The notes beneath the pieces were generated by a model, which was not told the DNA's origin, made no database searches, and worked only from the letters and a program-made list of their open reading frames with translations. A stretch of DNA of 64,000 bases, from assembly GCF_018736065.1 (NCBI RefSeq), contig NZ_CP076128.1:2870001-2934000 (forward strand), given 5' to 3'. Numbering within the stretch: the first letter of the stretch is position 1; each line of letters begins with the position of its first letter. Positions 29,020 through 38,954 of this stretch are shown here, in pieces. The translations under genes and the position numbers were made by a program. This stretch comes from Flammeovirga kamogawensis. Its GTDB lineage: Bacteria; Bacteroidota; Bacteroidia; Cytophagales; Flammeovirgaceae.

Positions 29020-29047
29020 AAGGCTATCTCATTTTTGAGATAGCCTT
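29020..29047 (-). terminator. Terminator of susCD unit 2
   Basis: A 12-bp perfect stem (AAGGCTATCTCA / TGAGATAGCCTT), 4-nt loop, T run on the minus strand. Confidence 0.93.
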
Positions 29048-29091
29048 ACTATATAACTTACTTCTAAGTTAGAAAATATACTTTCAAAATC

Positions 29092-30570
29092 TTAGTACCC
29101 CCAGTTATTTACAGGAATACTTGGATTTGCTAACATTTCACGTTCTGGAATTGGGAACCACGTTTGTTGTCCTCCGTTGTTAACTCCACCATCAACCGTT
29201 GGGTCTTCAGTAGCAATTTCAACTCCTTTACGGTCTGAAACGATAACTTTTTGGTTTGTTCTTCTCAAGTCCCACATTCTATGACCTTCAAAAGCAAACT
29301 CTTTTGCTGTTTCATTCCAAACATCTTGCAATGTTACAGAAGTCACATCCATATAATTTTGGATACGATTTCTTCTAAGCTTATTAATCGCTTCAGCTGC
29401 TAATGCAGTTTCACCTTTAATTAAATGAGCTTCAGCTTTTGCTAACAATACTTCTGCATAACGTAAAAGCTTTGGAGTAGTAAGACCAATTGTGTTATCA
29501 TGACTATAATACTTCATGATCCAATGTAAAGTAGATCCGTCAGTATCTTCTGATTCATAGATAAGTGTTTTACCAACTTCTGCAGATGATTCAAAACGAG
29601 CATCATTAACTACACCACCTAAAATTACAGTATCCGGGTGTGCGTGAAACAGTAATGGAGAAGCTAAATACGCTCCATACATACCAGCTTCAGGTGCTCC
29701 GTAAATATTACCATAGTTATTTGAACCGCGACCTTGATTAGAAGCAAACTTCAATTCAAAGATTGTTTCAACTCCACCTTCACCTTGATAATAATCAAAT
29801 AGTTTATCAATTGGTGTTAAAGCATAAGAACCTGCTAAATCATTAGCAATAGAGATAATTTCATCCGCATTTGCAGTTGCTTTTGCAGAGTTTAACTCCA
29901 CTTCAAATAATAACACTCTTACTTTTAATGCTTTAACTGCATCTAAAGTAGCATTAATTTTTGATGTATTAGAAATATACTTTGCAGCATTATCTAAATC
30001 AGCATAAACTTGAGTAAAAATATCTGAACGATCATTTAACTCCGGCTTCTGAGCAACTGCTTCTTCAACAGTTGTTGGAGCTGATATTACTAAAGGAACA
30101 TTACCATATGCTTTTAATAAATCAGAATATGCTAATGCTCTAATAAAGTGAGCTTGACCTATTGCATTTTTTATTTCAGAATCATCTAAATCAAGGCCTT
30201 CTGTTTGAAGAATTAAGTTTGCATTCGAGATCACTTCATAGATAGCATCAAAAGTATTTTTATCATCTTCTGTTCCTGTATCAGCTCCAACTGTTGTGAA
30301 GTTCTTTCTTAAGTTATAATGATCTTGAAAACGACCACCATCATTTGGTCCTGCAGAAACTAGATCTGTACCAATATCACCGTAAAGGTTGAAGTTACGA
30401 CCATAATACCCTAACTCTTGCATTCTGTTATATAAACCTCCAATAAGATCTGAAGGTTGAACAGTTTCTATATTTTCAATGTCAACATTTTGTTGAGGCT
30501 CAACATCTAGTGTACACGAAGACATTGCTCCTACTAATGCTGCACCAACTAATATTTTATATAATTTCAT
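29092..30570 (-). CDS. SusD/RagB-like outer-membrane lipoprotein, unit 2
   Basis: 492 residues. Lipoprotein signal ending in AMSSC (Cys19), then TLDVEPQQ. Classical SusD fold: N-terminal TPR helices (YEVISNANLILQTEGLD), RALAYSDLLKAYGNVPLV, AEVLLAKAEAHLIKGE, and the C-terminal RMWDLRRTN and WFPIPEREMLANPSI segments. Binds the transported ligand together with the SusC encoded 53 bases upstream. Similar in layout to unit 3 SusD (both have YYGRN and GDIGTD or GDVGTD), suggesting duplication of the pair. Confidence 0.92.
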   Translation of the reverse strand: MKLYKILVGAALVGAMSSCTLDVEPQQNVDIENIETVQPSDLIGGLYNRMQELGYYGRNFNLYGDIGTDLVSAGPNDGGRFQDHYNLRKNFTTVGADTGTEDDKNTFDAIYEVISNANLILQTEGLDLDDSEIKNAIGQAHFIRALAYSDLLKAYGNVPLVISAPTTVEEAVAQKPELNDRSDIFTQVYADLDNAAKYISNTSKINATLDAVKALKVRVLLFEVELNSAKATANADEIISIANDLAGSYALTPIDKLFDYYQGEGGVETIFELKFASNQGRGSNNYGNIYGAPEAGMYGAYLASPLLFHAHPDTVILGGVVNDARFESSAEVGKTLIYESEDTDGSTLHWIMKYYSHDNTIGLTTPKLLRYAEVLLAKAEAHLIKGETALAAEAINKLRRNRIQNYMDVTSVTLQDVWNETAKEFAFEGHRMWDLRRTNQKVIVSDRKGVEIATEDPTVDGGVNNGGQQTWFPIPEREMLANPSIPVNNWGY

Positions 30571-30623
30571 CTTATTCTCTTAAACTAAAGTATCTAAAAA
30601 ATTTCTTTTACAGTATTTTCTAA

Positions 30624-33600
30624 TTAGAATGATACTGTTAAACCTCCTGTGAATACTTTTCCTTCTGGATATTCAAAGAAGTTGATACCTGTTGGGTCTA
30701 CAGTTGTTGGAGTAAATCCTTTATAATCAGATAAGATCCAAAGGTTTTGAGCAGAAGCGTAAATTCTAACATTACTAAGTTTTGCTTTTTTCACAACGTT
30801 GCTAGGTAAAGTATACCCTAATGTTACGTTTCTTAAAGCTAAATAACCGCCATCTTCTAAGAAGCGAGTAGAATGCTGTTGACCACCAGCCATACCCCAT
30901 CCTGGGTTATCTGAAATATCTCCTTCTTTCTCCCATCTGTTTGCTGTATAAGCAGACTCCAACATGTTATAAGGATAGATTGCATCTGTATCAGTATATC
31001 TACGAGTTGAGTTGTAAATTTTCCCTCCTACTGAGTAAGTTAAGAAAAATGAGAAGTCAAATCCTTTATAAGCAAAGTTGTTTGTCATACCACCCACTGC
31101 TGTAGGGTAAGGGTTACCATGTTCTGTACGTTCAGCAGCACCATAAGAAGTTGTTGCCCATTTTCCATCTTTCATGAAATAACCAGCTTTTCCTGTATGG
31201 TCTTCTCCATCATTTGCAAACCAAGATGGCTTACCTGTAGTTGGATCAGCTCCTGCCCACTCTCTTAAAAAGAAAGTTCTCATTGCAGAACCTACTCTTG
31301 CTACCTGCATCGTATTAATTTGAATATCTTGATCATTGTCTAAACGAGTTACTTCATTTTTGTTTAATGAAATATTGAAGTTCGTATTCCAAGTAAATTC
31401 ACCCCTAATATTTTGAGTGTTTAATTGGAATTCCCATCCAGAGTTTCTCATTGCTCCAATGTTACGACGAGCAGATGCAAAACCTGTAGTACCCGATAAT
31501 TGTTGATTTAATAATAAATCATCAGAATCTTCAATGTAGTAATCAACATTTAAAGTAATTCTATCAATAAAAGTCACATCAGCACCAACATTAAATTTCT
31601 TTCTTTTCTCCCATGTTAAATCTGGGTTAGATAATTGTTTGAAGTAAGCAGCAGAAGCATTATTATAACTTGAATACGCATATAAACCTCTTGCTTCAAA
31701 GTTATCAATTTCAGCATTACCAGTAACACCATAAGACGACCTTAATTTAGCATCTGTTAAAATAGTATTACCATTCAAGAAATCTTCTCTTGAGATATAC
31801 CAAGAAGCAGAAGCTGAGTAGAAATCGCCCCATTTATTATTTGCAGAGAATTTAGAAGATCCATCACGACGATAAGATGCAGTAGCATAGTATTTACCAT
31901 CATAATTATATTGTGCCTGACCTAAAAATGACATGAACCTATATTCAGTTTCATAACCACCCATTGATACAGGTTTTGCTGCATTATCTAAATTTTGTAA
32001 AGAAGAAGGCATTCCTTCACCGTAAGCACTAATACCTGTCACTTTATTTGATTGATATTCAAAACCAGCTATTGCACTAACATTATGAACATTGTTAAAT
32101 GTCTTATCAAAAGAAAGGATAGAAGTATTTGTTAATGTACTGCTTACACCCCAAGAATTTGATTTTGAACCACCTGAAGATCTACCATCATATGATAAAG
32201 AAGAAGTATAATAACCATACTTTACATCCTCAACGTTTACTGCATTTGTCTGACGGAAAGTTAACCAATCTGTAATACGGTAGTTTAATTTACCAATTAA
32301 TTGACCTGTAGTAGATTTTGTTCTACGAGGGTTAAGATCTACATCGTGTACAAAATTTGCTGCAATTGGGTTATCATCTAACCAATCTCTTGGAGAACCG
32401 TCCTCATTGAAAGGATTTACAGTAGGAGCACTCATATATGTCCCTAAAAGAGGAGAAGAGAATAAGTTACCACTTGAAGCATCTAACTGATCAATGTATG
32501 AAGCATTACCAATAAATTGAATGTCTAATTTATCATTAAATTTATGATCAATATTGAAACGAGCTGAGTAACGTTCAAAATCAGAACCAACAAGAATACC
32601 TTCTTGATTGTAATAACCACCAGAAACCATAAATTTAGTTTTCTCATCACCACCTCTCATAGAGACTTCATAAGAACTAGTTTTGCCTTGACGGAAAGAG
32701 TGATCACCCCAATCTGTATTTGAGTAAGAATGATTGCCTGCATCATCTGTAGTTACACCATTGACATCTTTAATATAATCTGCAGGATCTCCACCATAAG
32801 AATTAGCTAATGATCTAGATCTCGCATCTACATATTGATCACCATTCATTCTTTTAGAATTACCTTTATAAACTGATGAAACACCTTGTTTAGTACTTAA
32901 AGTAATTTGAGTTTTTCCTTGAGAACCACCTTTTGTAGTTACTAAAATTACACCATTTGCTGCACGAGCACCATATAAAGCAGTAGCTGCTGCATCTTTT
33001 AAAATCTTAATATCCTTAATATCTTCAGGATTTAAATTAGCTAAAGGATCTCTTTCTCCTTGTTGATTAGCTTCAATGATATCTGAAGATGTTTGAATAA
33101 CACCATCAATTACATATAAAGGGTCTGATGATGCATTTACAGAACCAACACCACGGATTACGATATTTGATTTAGAACCAGGCTGTCCAGAAGATGCATT
33201 AATATTAACACCTGCAGCTTTACCTTGTAAAGAATTTGCTACGTTGGGAGTTACGATATCTGTAACATTTTCAATTTCAGGAGTACTAGATGCCATATCT
33301 TTTTTGGCATATCCCATAACAGTAACCTCTTCTAATTGTTCTGCATCTTGTTCTAAAGTTACATTAAAAGTAGTTCTTTGTCCCACTTTTAATTCTTGAG
33401 TAGTATAACCAACAAAGCTAAAAATTAAAGATGCGTCTTCAGAAACTGAAACCGAAAATTTACCATTAAGATCTGTAATTGTACCTAAAGTTGTTCCTTT
33501 TACAACAACAGTAACACCTGGTAAGGGTTGACCTGCTTCAGATACAATACCAGAAACCGTACGTTCCTGAGCAAAAGCACTTACTATTAAAGCAAAAGTA

Positions 33601-33632
33601 AGTACGATCAGAGATAGAAGTCGTTTGTTCAT
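30624..33632 (-). CDS. SusC/RagA TonB-linked outer-membrane transporter, unit 2
   Basis: 1002 residues. Signal peptide ending SAFAQ, regulatory-like domain at 23-100 (VSGIVSEAGQPLPGVTVVVKG), plug with VMGYAKKDMASS, ENVTDIVTPNVANSLQGKAAG and ALYGARAANGVILVTTKGG, then the barrel with a C-terminal FTGGLTVSF. The plug entry is strikingly like that of unit 3 (VTDIVTPNVANSLQGKAAG shared exactly), so units 2 and 3 are paralogous pairs. Confidence 0.95.
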   Translation of the reverse strand: MNKRLLSLIVLTFALIVSAFAQERTVSGIVSEAGQPLPGVTVVVKGTTLGTITDLNGKFSVSVSEDASLIFSFVGYTTQELKVGQRTTFNVTLEQDAEQLEEVTVMGYAKKDMASSTPEIENVTDIVTPNVANSLQGKAAGVNINASSGQPGSKSNIVIRGVGSVNASSDPLYVIDGVIQTSSDIIEANQQGERDPLANLNPEDIKDIKILKDAAATALYGARAANGVILVTTKGGSQGKTQITLSTKQGVSSVYKGNSKRMNGDQYVDARSRSLANSYGGDPADYIKDVNGVTTDDAGNHSYSNTDWGDHSFRQGKTSSYEVSMRGGDEKTKFMVSGGYYNQEGILVGSDFERYSARFNIDHKFNDKLDIQFIGNASYIDQLDASSGNLFSSPLLGTYMSAPTVNPFNEDGSPRDWLDDNPIAANFVHDVDLNPRRTKSTTGQLIGKLNYRITDWLTFRQTNAVNVEDVKYGYYTSSLSYDGRSSGGSKSNSWGVSSTLTNTSILSFDKTFNNVHNVSAIAGFEYQSNKVTGISAYGEGMPSSLQNLDNAAKPVSMGGYETEYRFMSFLGQAQYNYDGKYYATASYRRDGSSKFSANNKWGDFYSASASWYISREDFLNGNTILTDAKLRSSYGVTGNAEIDNFEARGLYAYSSYNNASAAYFKQLSNPDLTWEKRKKFNVGADVTFIDRITLNVDYYIEDSDDLLLNQQLSGTTGFASARRNIGAMRNSGWEFQLNTQNIRGEFTWNTNFNISLNKNEVTRLDNDQDIQINTMQVARVGSAMRTFFLREWAGADPTTGKPSWFANDGEDHTGKAGYFMKDGKWATTSYGAAERTEHGNPYPTAVGGMTNNFAYKGFDFSFFLTYSVGGKIYNSTRRYTDTDAIYPYNMLESAYTANRWEKEGDISDNPGWGMAGGQQHSTRFLEDGGYLALRNVTLGYTLPSNVVKKAKLSNVRIYASAQNLWILSDYKGFTPTTVDPTGINFFEYPEGKVFTGGLTVSF

Positions 33633-33933
33633 AAAATAAATAAATTAAGCTAAAAAGCTAGGCACCCAAAACTGAAGTAGATATTATTATAAATAAGCTT
33701 AGGTAACCTATTGAATTGAATTGATAACAGGTCTTTTATCGACCTTTTCTGTTTGCAATATTCTATTTTGTTATGTTAATATTATATTGTTTTAAGTTAA
33801 TAACACTAAATAAAAACAACCCTACAACACAAAACACTAGATATCAATACGATAGCAAATTATTTATTTTTAAGAAGTTAAATAACGGATGTTAAAAACT
33901 GATTTTTATACACCTCGTTATTAAATACAAAAA
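33633..33933. other. Upstream region of susCD unit 2
   Basis: About 300 AT-rich bases between susC unit 2 and the unit 3 terminator. Contains a short inverted repeat AGGTC-TTTTATC-GACCT (33729-33745) and ATTGAATTGAATTG at 33710-33723, also present upstream of unit 1. No ORF. Confidence 0.45.
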
Positions 33934-33959
33934 CCGTTTACATTATAATATGTAAACGG
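33934..33959 (-). terminator. Terminator of susCD unit 3
   Basis: A 10-bp perfect stem (CCGTTTACAT / ATGTAAACGG) with TTTTTGT after it on the minus strand. Confidence 0.88.
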
Positions 33960-33985
33960 CTTTTGTATGTGCTGATTAAATTTGG

Positions 33986-35368
33986 TTATTCGTAACCATT
34001 AATTTGCTTCAAGTTTGAATTAACATTTAACTCATTCTGAGGAATTGGAAAATAAAATTGTTGATCTCTAGCAGGGATGTTTGCTTTTGGTGACCTCGCT
34101 GTTCCATCTGAATTTATTAAATCCATATCCATGTTATTTCTTCTCAGATCAAACATTCTATGTCCTTCAAAACATAATTCTAGCCTTCTTTCAGCTAATA
34201 CATCATCAATTAAACCTGTAGATACAGGAGCAGTTCCTGTAGCGTACCTTTTAGATCTAATCATATCTGTTAAAGTAATAGCATCTGCTGTATTTCCTAG
34301 TAATGCTTGTGCTTCTGCTGCATTCAAAACAGCTTCAGAATATCTTAAAACTTTTGGGGAGCTTAAACCAACTACTCCATCATATTCTGCATACTTATTA
34401 ATATAGAATAAACCATTTTCTAAGTAAAACACACCCTTTCTAACGTCATCATCAGAAAATAATGCATAAAAATCTGGACTACAAGTATATGCACCATATC
34501 CAGAACGAATATATAAAGCTCCTAAATCATCTGACCCTCTACTCTGAGCTCCTGCAATTATTACTTCATATAAAGTTTCTGCAGATTCTTTATTATTAAA
34601 ATACTTAACATAATCACCTGCTTCCATCACACTTACTCCCGTTATCATATTATATGAATCAATAACCTTTTGTAAATATGTATTTTTATCAATATTTGAA
34701 TCTTCTAATGCTCTTGTAAGAAAAACTCTTGTTTCTAGACCATATACAGCATTTAATGTGAATTTAATTGATGACGTATTCGTTATCAGAGCTTTGGCTT
34801 CTGTAAGATCTTTTTCAATCTGAGCATAAATTTCAGCAGCAGTGTTATTTGCTGGTTTTGAAGATACTACTTCATTTAAATCAGTTGATGGTTCTGTAAC
34901 TAATGGCACATCCCCATAAAAACGAACTAAATCAAAATTTAAAAATGCACGTAATGCTAAAGATTGACCCTTTATATCATCTTCAATACCTGCTGTATGG
35001 ATTAGTGTATTCACATGGTTCAAAACTCTATATATTTGTCCCATTTGATTACTAATATCATAACTATCATCAACAGATTCAGACGTTCTAGAATTCTTTG
35101 TATTAAAATAGTTATCATTAAAACGGCCTCCAGATGATCTTACTACAATATTATCTGTACCTACATCCCCAAATACATACGTATTTCTTCCATAATAAGA
35201 AGTACGCCCCATTTCTCTGTAGGCACCATTTAAAACATCTTGAGGCTCAGACATTTCACTAGTCCTTACTTTACCATTAACGTTGGGTTCAACGTCTAGA
35301 AAGTTACAACTACTCATTACTCCCAAGGCAATAAGTAGGATATATCTTATATATTTCATTATTATCAT
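33986..35368 (-). CDS. SusD/RagB-like outer-membrane lipoprotein, unit 3
   Basis: 460 residues from the first ATG; the start is more likely at 35359 (MKYIRYILL), giving a normal-length lipoprotein signal ending in VMSSC. Classical SusD features: LRAFLNFDLVRFYGDVPLV, AVLNAAEAQALLGN, HRMFDLRRNNMD and FYFPIPQNELNVNSN. Partner of the unit 3 SusC, which ends 14 bases upstream. Confidence 0.92.
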   Translation of the reverse strand: MIIMKYIRYILLIALGVMSSCNFLDVEPNVNGKVRTSEMSEPQDVLNGAYREMGRTSYYGRNTYVFGDVGTDNIVVRSSGGRFNDNYFNTKNSRTSESVDDSYDISNQMGQIYRVLNHVNTLIHTAGIEDDIKGQSLALRAFLNFDLVRFYGDVPLVTEPSTDLNEVVSSKPANNTAAEIYAQIEKDLTEAKALITNTSSIKFTLNAVYGLETRVFLTRALEDSNIDKNTYLQKVIDSYNMITGVSVMEAGDYVKYFNNKESAETLYEVIIAGAQSRGSDDLGALYIRSGYGAYTCSPDFYALFSDDDVRKGVFYLENGLFYINKYAEYDGVVGLSSPKVLRYSEAVLNAAEAQALLGNTADAITLTDMIRSKRYATGTAPVSTGLIDDVLAERRLELCFEGHRMFDLRRNNMDMDLINSDGTARSPKANIPARDQQFYFPIPQNELNVNSNLKQINGYE

Positions 35369-35382
35369 TGTTAGATGGTTAA

Positions 35383-38300
35383 TTAAAATGAGCAGTTAAT
35401 ACCAAATGTATACGTACGGCCATCAGGGTAATCAAAGAATGCTACTCCTGTATTATCAACAGTTGTTGGAGAATAACCTGTATAATTACTTACAGTAAAT
35501 AAGTTTTGGAAAGATGTGTATACTCTTAGGTTCGATAAACCTATGTTACCTATTGTTTGCTTAGGTAAAGTATACCCTAATGTGATATTTCTTAATTGTA
35601 AATAACTACCATCTTCCATATACCTAGATGAGTTAACATTTCCCCATCCGTCGTCACCTGCTTGATCAATTAAAGGTCTACTTGCTATATCACCTTTCTT
35701 AGTCCATCGATCATCTTTTGCAATTTTCATTTGGCTGTAATAATTACCTCCATTTATTGCACTCTGATCCTGATCCATATAACGTCTTCCTGAATTGAAT
35801 ATATCATTACCAACACTAAATGTAAACATGAAAGAAAAATCAAATCCTTTGTATGAGAGGTTGTTCGTAAAACCACCAGAGAAATCTGGGTAAGGATCTC
35901 CTACATCAACTTTTTCTGCTTTACTATAATATGATGTTGCGTAACGACCATCATGTTGCTTAAACACTTGATTTTTATCTAACTCATCTTGTGTTGGCTC
36001 TCTATTTAAGTACCATGAAGGTTTTCCGTTTTCTGGATTTGCACCTGCCCATTCTTGTATAAAGAATGCATTTAATGGTTTTCCTTCTTCTATAACTTGT
36101 CTTGAATATTCTATTCTCTGACCGTTATAAAGTTTTGTTACTTCATTTTGGTTAAATGACATATTTAAATTGGTAGTCCATAAGAACCCATTTTTATCAA
36201 TGTTCGTAGAATTAATCGTAAATTCAATTCCTCGATTTCTCATTTCACCAACATTTTGGTAAACATTCGCAAAACCTGTCATACCTGCAGTAGGTACTTG
36301 CATTAATAAATCAGACGTTTGCTCATTATAGAAATCAACGCTTAAAGATACTTTATCAATAAATGTGATATCAAAACCAATATTCGCTTTTAACTTTTGC
36401 TCCCATGTTAAATCAGGATTTTCAACTTGTTCAATAACTGCTGCAGATGATGTATTATAGAATGTATAACCATACAATCCCATTGCTGCATAATTGCCAA
36501 TTCCTGCATTACCTGTAGTTCCTATCGAGCCTCTAATCTTAGCATTGGTAATTAAGTCTGAAGTACTTAAAAAGTCTTCGTTTGATAATATCCAGCTACC
36601 ACCAGCAGACCAGAAATTACCATATTGATTTTCTTTACCAAATCTAGAAGATCCATCTCGTCTATAAGAACCTGATACATAATACTTTCCTAGGTAATTA
36701 TATTGCACCTGGCTTAAAAAAGAGAAGAATCTATATTGCGTTTGGTACCCATCATTTGAGAAACCAGAAGATGCAGAACCTAAATTATCAACAGTTAATG
36801 GTACTCCTGCACCATACCCATATTGATTCGATGCATCATATTTTTGTAATTCGACACCACCAATAGCATCTACCGTATGATCTCCAAATGAATTACTGTA
36901 AGTCAATAGATTTGTTGATGTAATTAATGAACTAAATGCTGATGTATTACTTACTGAACCATTTGCAGCATTTGGTCCGTTAAATCCATCATAAGATATT
37001 GGAGCGGTATAATAATCATATCTTGTGTTTTGAATACGAACAGCATTATTTGATTTGATTGCAAAACCTTTACCTATTTCATATTTCACATTTCCTTGCA
37101 AACCTGCATTGAACGATTTCGTTCTTCTGTAATTATATTTTAAATCACTAAGGAAGTTGGCTCCAATAGAATAATAATAATTATCATATCCGGATTCATC
37201 TGCCGTTAAAAATGGATTTAAATAAGTGTTACCATCAACAGACCTTTTTAAATCTCCACTTTTTGCATAAGGTGCAATGATAGCAGGATACATATATGTA
37301 GTCATTAATGGAGAAGAGAAAAGTGCTCCATCTGATGCATCATTTTGCACTATATAAGATATATCTGTTTTTATTGAATATGATAATCTATCATTTACTT
37401 GATTATCCATATTAACTCTAGCTGAATATCTTTCAAAATCAGATCCTTTTAATATACCATCTTGATTATAATAACCAAGACTTACATAATGCTTTGTCTT
37501 TTCAGTACCTCCTGAAGCTGTTAATTGATAGTTCTGTACTGCTCCTTTTCTAAAAGCTTCATTAATCCAATCCGTATCTGTAGTAAACGGATCACCATTA
37601 ATATCTACATCACCATATTTTTGAAACTCAATGAAATCTTTTGCTCTCATTGGTTCGTAGTTTCCTTGATATAATTCAGCAACACCTGCAGAAACATTCA
37701 AGTTAAATTGAGTTTTTCCTTCTACTCCAGACTTAGTTGTAACAACTATAACGCCGTTAGATGCTCTTGCTCCATATAAAGCTGTTGCCGCTGCATCAGT
37801 TAAGATTTTAACATCTTCAATATCTTCAGGATTTAATAAAGACATTGGATCTCTTTCAGACTGTTGGTTGGCTCCTACTATATCTGTATTATCGATGATC
37901 ATACCATCAATTACATACAAAGGTTCTTGACTTGAGGAAATCGAACCTACACCACGTATTCTAATAGTTGGCTTAGCACCAGGCTGACCAGAAGGTGCAG
38001 TCATACTCACACCAGCTGCTTTACCTTGTAATGAATTGGCAACGTTTGGTGTTACGATATCAGTAACTTTTTCGACACTTGTAACATTAGAAGATTGATC
38101 TTGTTTTGCATATCCCATTACAGTTACTTCTTCTAACTGCTCTGAATCTTGTTCCATTGCTATGTTAATTGTTGATTGATTACCAACAGCAATTTCTTGA
38201 GATGTATATCCTATAAAACTAAACTGTAAAACAGCATCAGATGAAGTATTTAATGAATAATTACCATCTAAATCTGTAATTGTTCCTTGCGTTGTACCTT

Positions 38301-38430
38301 TCACTATTACAGTTACCCCTGGTAATGGGGCTCCAGCATCTGTTACAGTACCTGTAACATTTTGCTCCTGTCCATATGCACTTGCTATACTCATTGCAAG
38401 AGCAAATAGTAGTAGTATTTTCTTTTTCAT
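35383..38430 (-). CDS. SusC/RagA TonB-linked outer-membrane transporter, unit 3
   Basis: 1015 residues. Signal peptide ending ASAYGQ, regulatory-like domain (VTGTVTDAGAPLPGVTVIVKG), plug with VMGYAKQDQSSN, VTDIVTPNVANSLQGKAAG, YVIDGMIIDNTD and ALYGARASNGVIVVTTKSG, and a barrel ending TFGINCSF. Closest to unit 2. Preceded by a 524-base intergenic region with a cluster of repeated 8-mers (see 38486-38583), where its control sites should lie. Confidence 0.95.
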   Translation of the reverse strand: MKKKILLLFALAMSIASAYGQEQNVTGTVTDAGAPLPGVTVIVKGTTQGTITDLDGNYSLNTSSDAVLQFSFIGYTSQEIAVGNQSTINIAMEQDSEQLEEVTVMGYAKQDQSSNVTSVEKVTDIVTPNVANSLQGKAAGVSMTAPSGQPGAKPTIRIRGVGSISSSQEPLYVIDGMIIDNTDIVGANQQSERDPMSLLNPEDIEDVKILTDAAATALYGARASNGVIVVTTKSGVEGKTQFNLNVSAGVAELYQGNYEPMRAKDFIEFQKYGDVDINGDPFTTDTDWINEAFRKGAVQNYQLTASGGTEKTKHYVSLGYYNQDGILKGSDFERYSARVNMDNQVNDRLSYSIKTDISYIVQNDASDGALFSSPLMTTYMYPAIIAPYAKSGDLKRSVDGNTYLNPFLTADESGYDNYYYSIGANFLSDLKYNYRRTKSFNAGLQGNVKYEIGKGFAIKSNNAVRIQNTRYDYYTAPISYDGFNGPNAANGSVSNTSAFSSLITSTNLLTYSNSFGDHTVDAIGGVELQKYDASNQYGYGAGVPLTVDNLGSASSGFSNDGYQTQYRFFSFLSQVQYNYLGKYYVSGSYRRDGSSRFGKENQYGNFWSAGGSWILSNEDFLSTSDLITNAKIRGSIGTTGNAGIGNYAAMGLYGYTFYNTSSAAVIEQVENPDLTWEQKLKANIGFDITFIDKVSLSVDFYNEQTSDLLMQVPTAGMTGFANVYQNVGEMRNRGIEFTINSTNIDKNGFLWTTNLNMSFNQNEVTKLYNGQRIEYSRQVIEEGKPLNAFFIQEWAGANPENGKPSWYLNREPTQDELDKNQVFKQHDGRYATSYYSKAEKVDVGDPYPDFSGGFTNNLSYKGFDFSFMFTFSVGNDIFNSGRRYMDQDQSAINGGNYYSQMKIAKDDRWTKKGDIASRPLIDQAGDDGWGNVNSSRYMEDGSYLQLRNITLGYTLPKQTIGNIGLSNLRVYTSFQNLFTVSNYTGYSPTTVDNTGVAFFDYPDGRTYTFGINCSF

Positions 38431-38485
38431 GTAATTGAGCTAATTTTTGGGTTTAAGAAATCCCTAATGCAGTAAAATTTAACAA

Positions 38486-38583
38486 TACACTATTTCGCTG
38501 TTTATTCTACTTAATAAGTAAAATAGACATGTAGTATATCCTTAAAAATAGTTTTGGGTTAAAATTAAATAGTGTAAACAGCG
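38486..38583. promoter_or_regulatory. Candidate regulatory boxes upstream of susC unit 3
   Basis: Two blocks. Right block (38567-38583, plus strand): AAATAGTG then AAACAGCG, 9 bases apart. Left block (38486-38504) carries the same two boxes on the minus strand in the reverse order, 8 bases apart. A fifth copy, AAATAGTG, is at 38723-38730. The consensus AAAYAGYG in tandem pairs resembles binding sites of a dimeric or tandem-binding regulator. The blocks are 10-bp and 9-bp complements of each other. Both lie 55-155 bases upstream of the susC ATG. The rest of the 38431-38954 gap shows nothing else. Confidence 0.4.
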
Positions 38584-38954
38584 TTGAATTAAAAATTGTA
38601 ATGCAGTTTTACTTCAATAGATTTAGGGTTATTTCTGGGGTTTTTCTTACAATACCTTTTCAGGGTTTGTTTTTAAGTGGAGTTAAATAAAAGGATCATT
38701 TTTAATGTATTTAATTTTGAATAAATAGTGGTTAAGAAGGTTCTAATTTTATGATTGAATACTATTTTAGTTACTAACTTATAACATAGTGTACTTTATT
38801 AAATTTAGTTAATTAGTCGATAATTTCATCTTAAAATATTTAATTACCTTATATAGTTCTACTTCTAATAAGAAAATTGCAATCATAGATAAAATTAACA
38901 CTACAATAAGAGTAAGTAATTAGAAACCAATAAAATAAACAATTAAACTATAGT

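Noticed and set aside
38486-38583. H-type RNA pseudoknot in the susC leader
   Set aside because: The two helices share bases and have no connecting loop on one side, so they cannot both form; a DNA-binding array is simpler.
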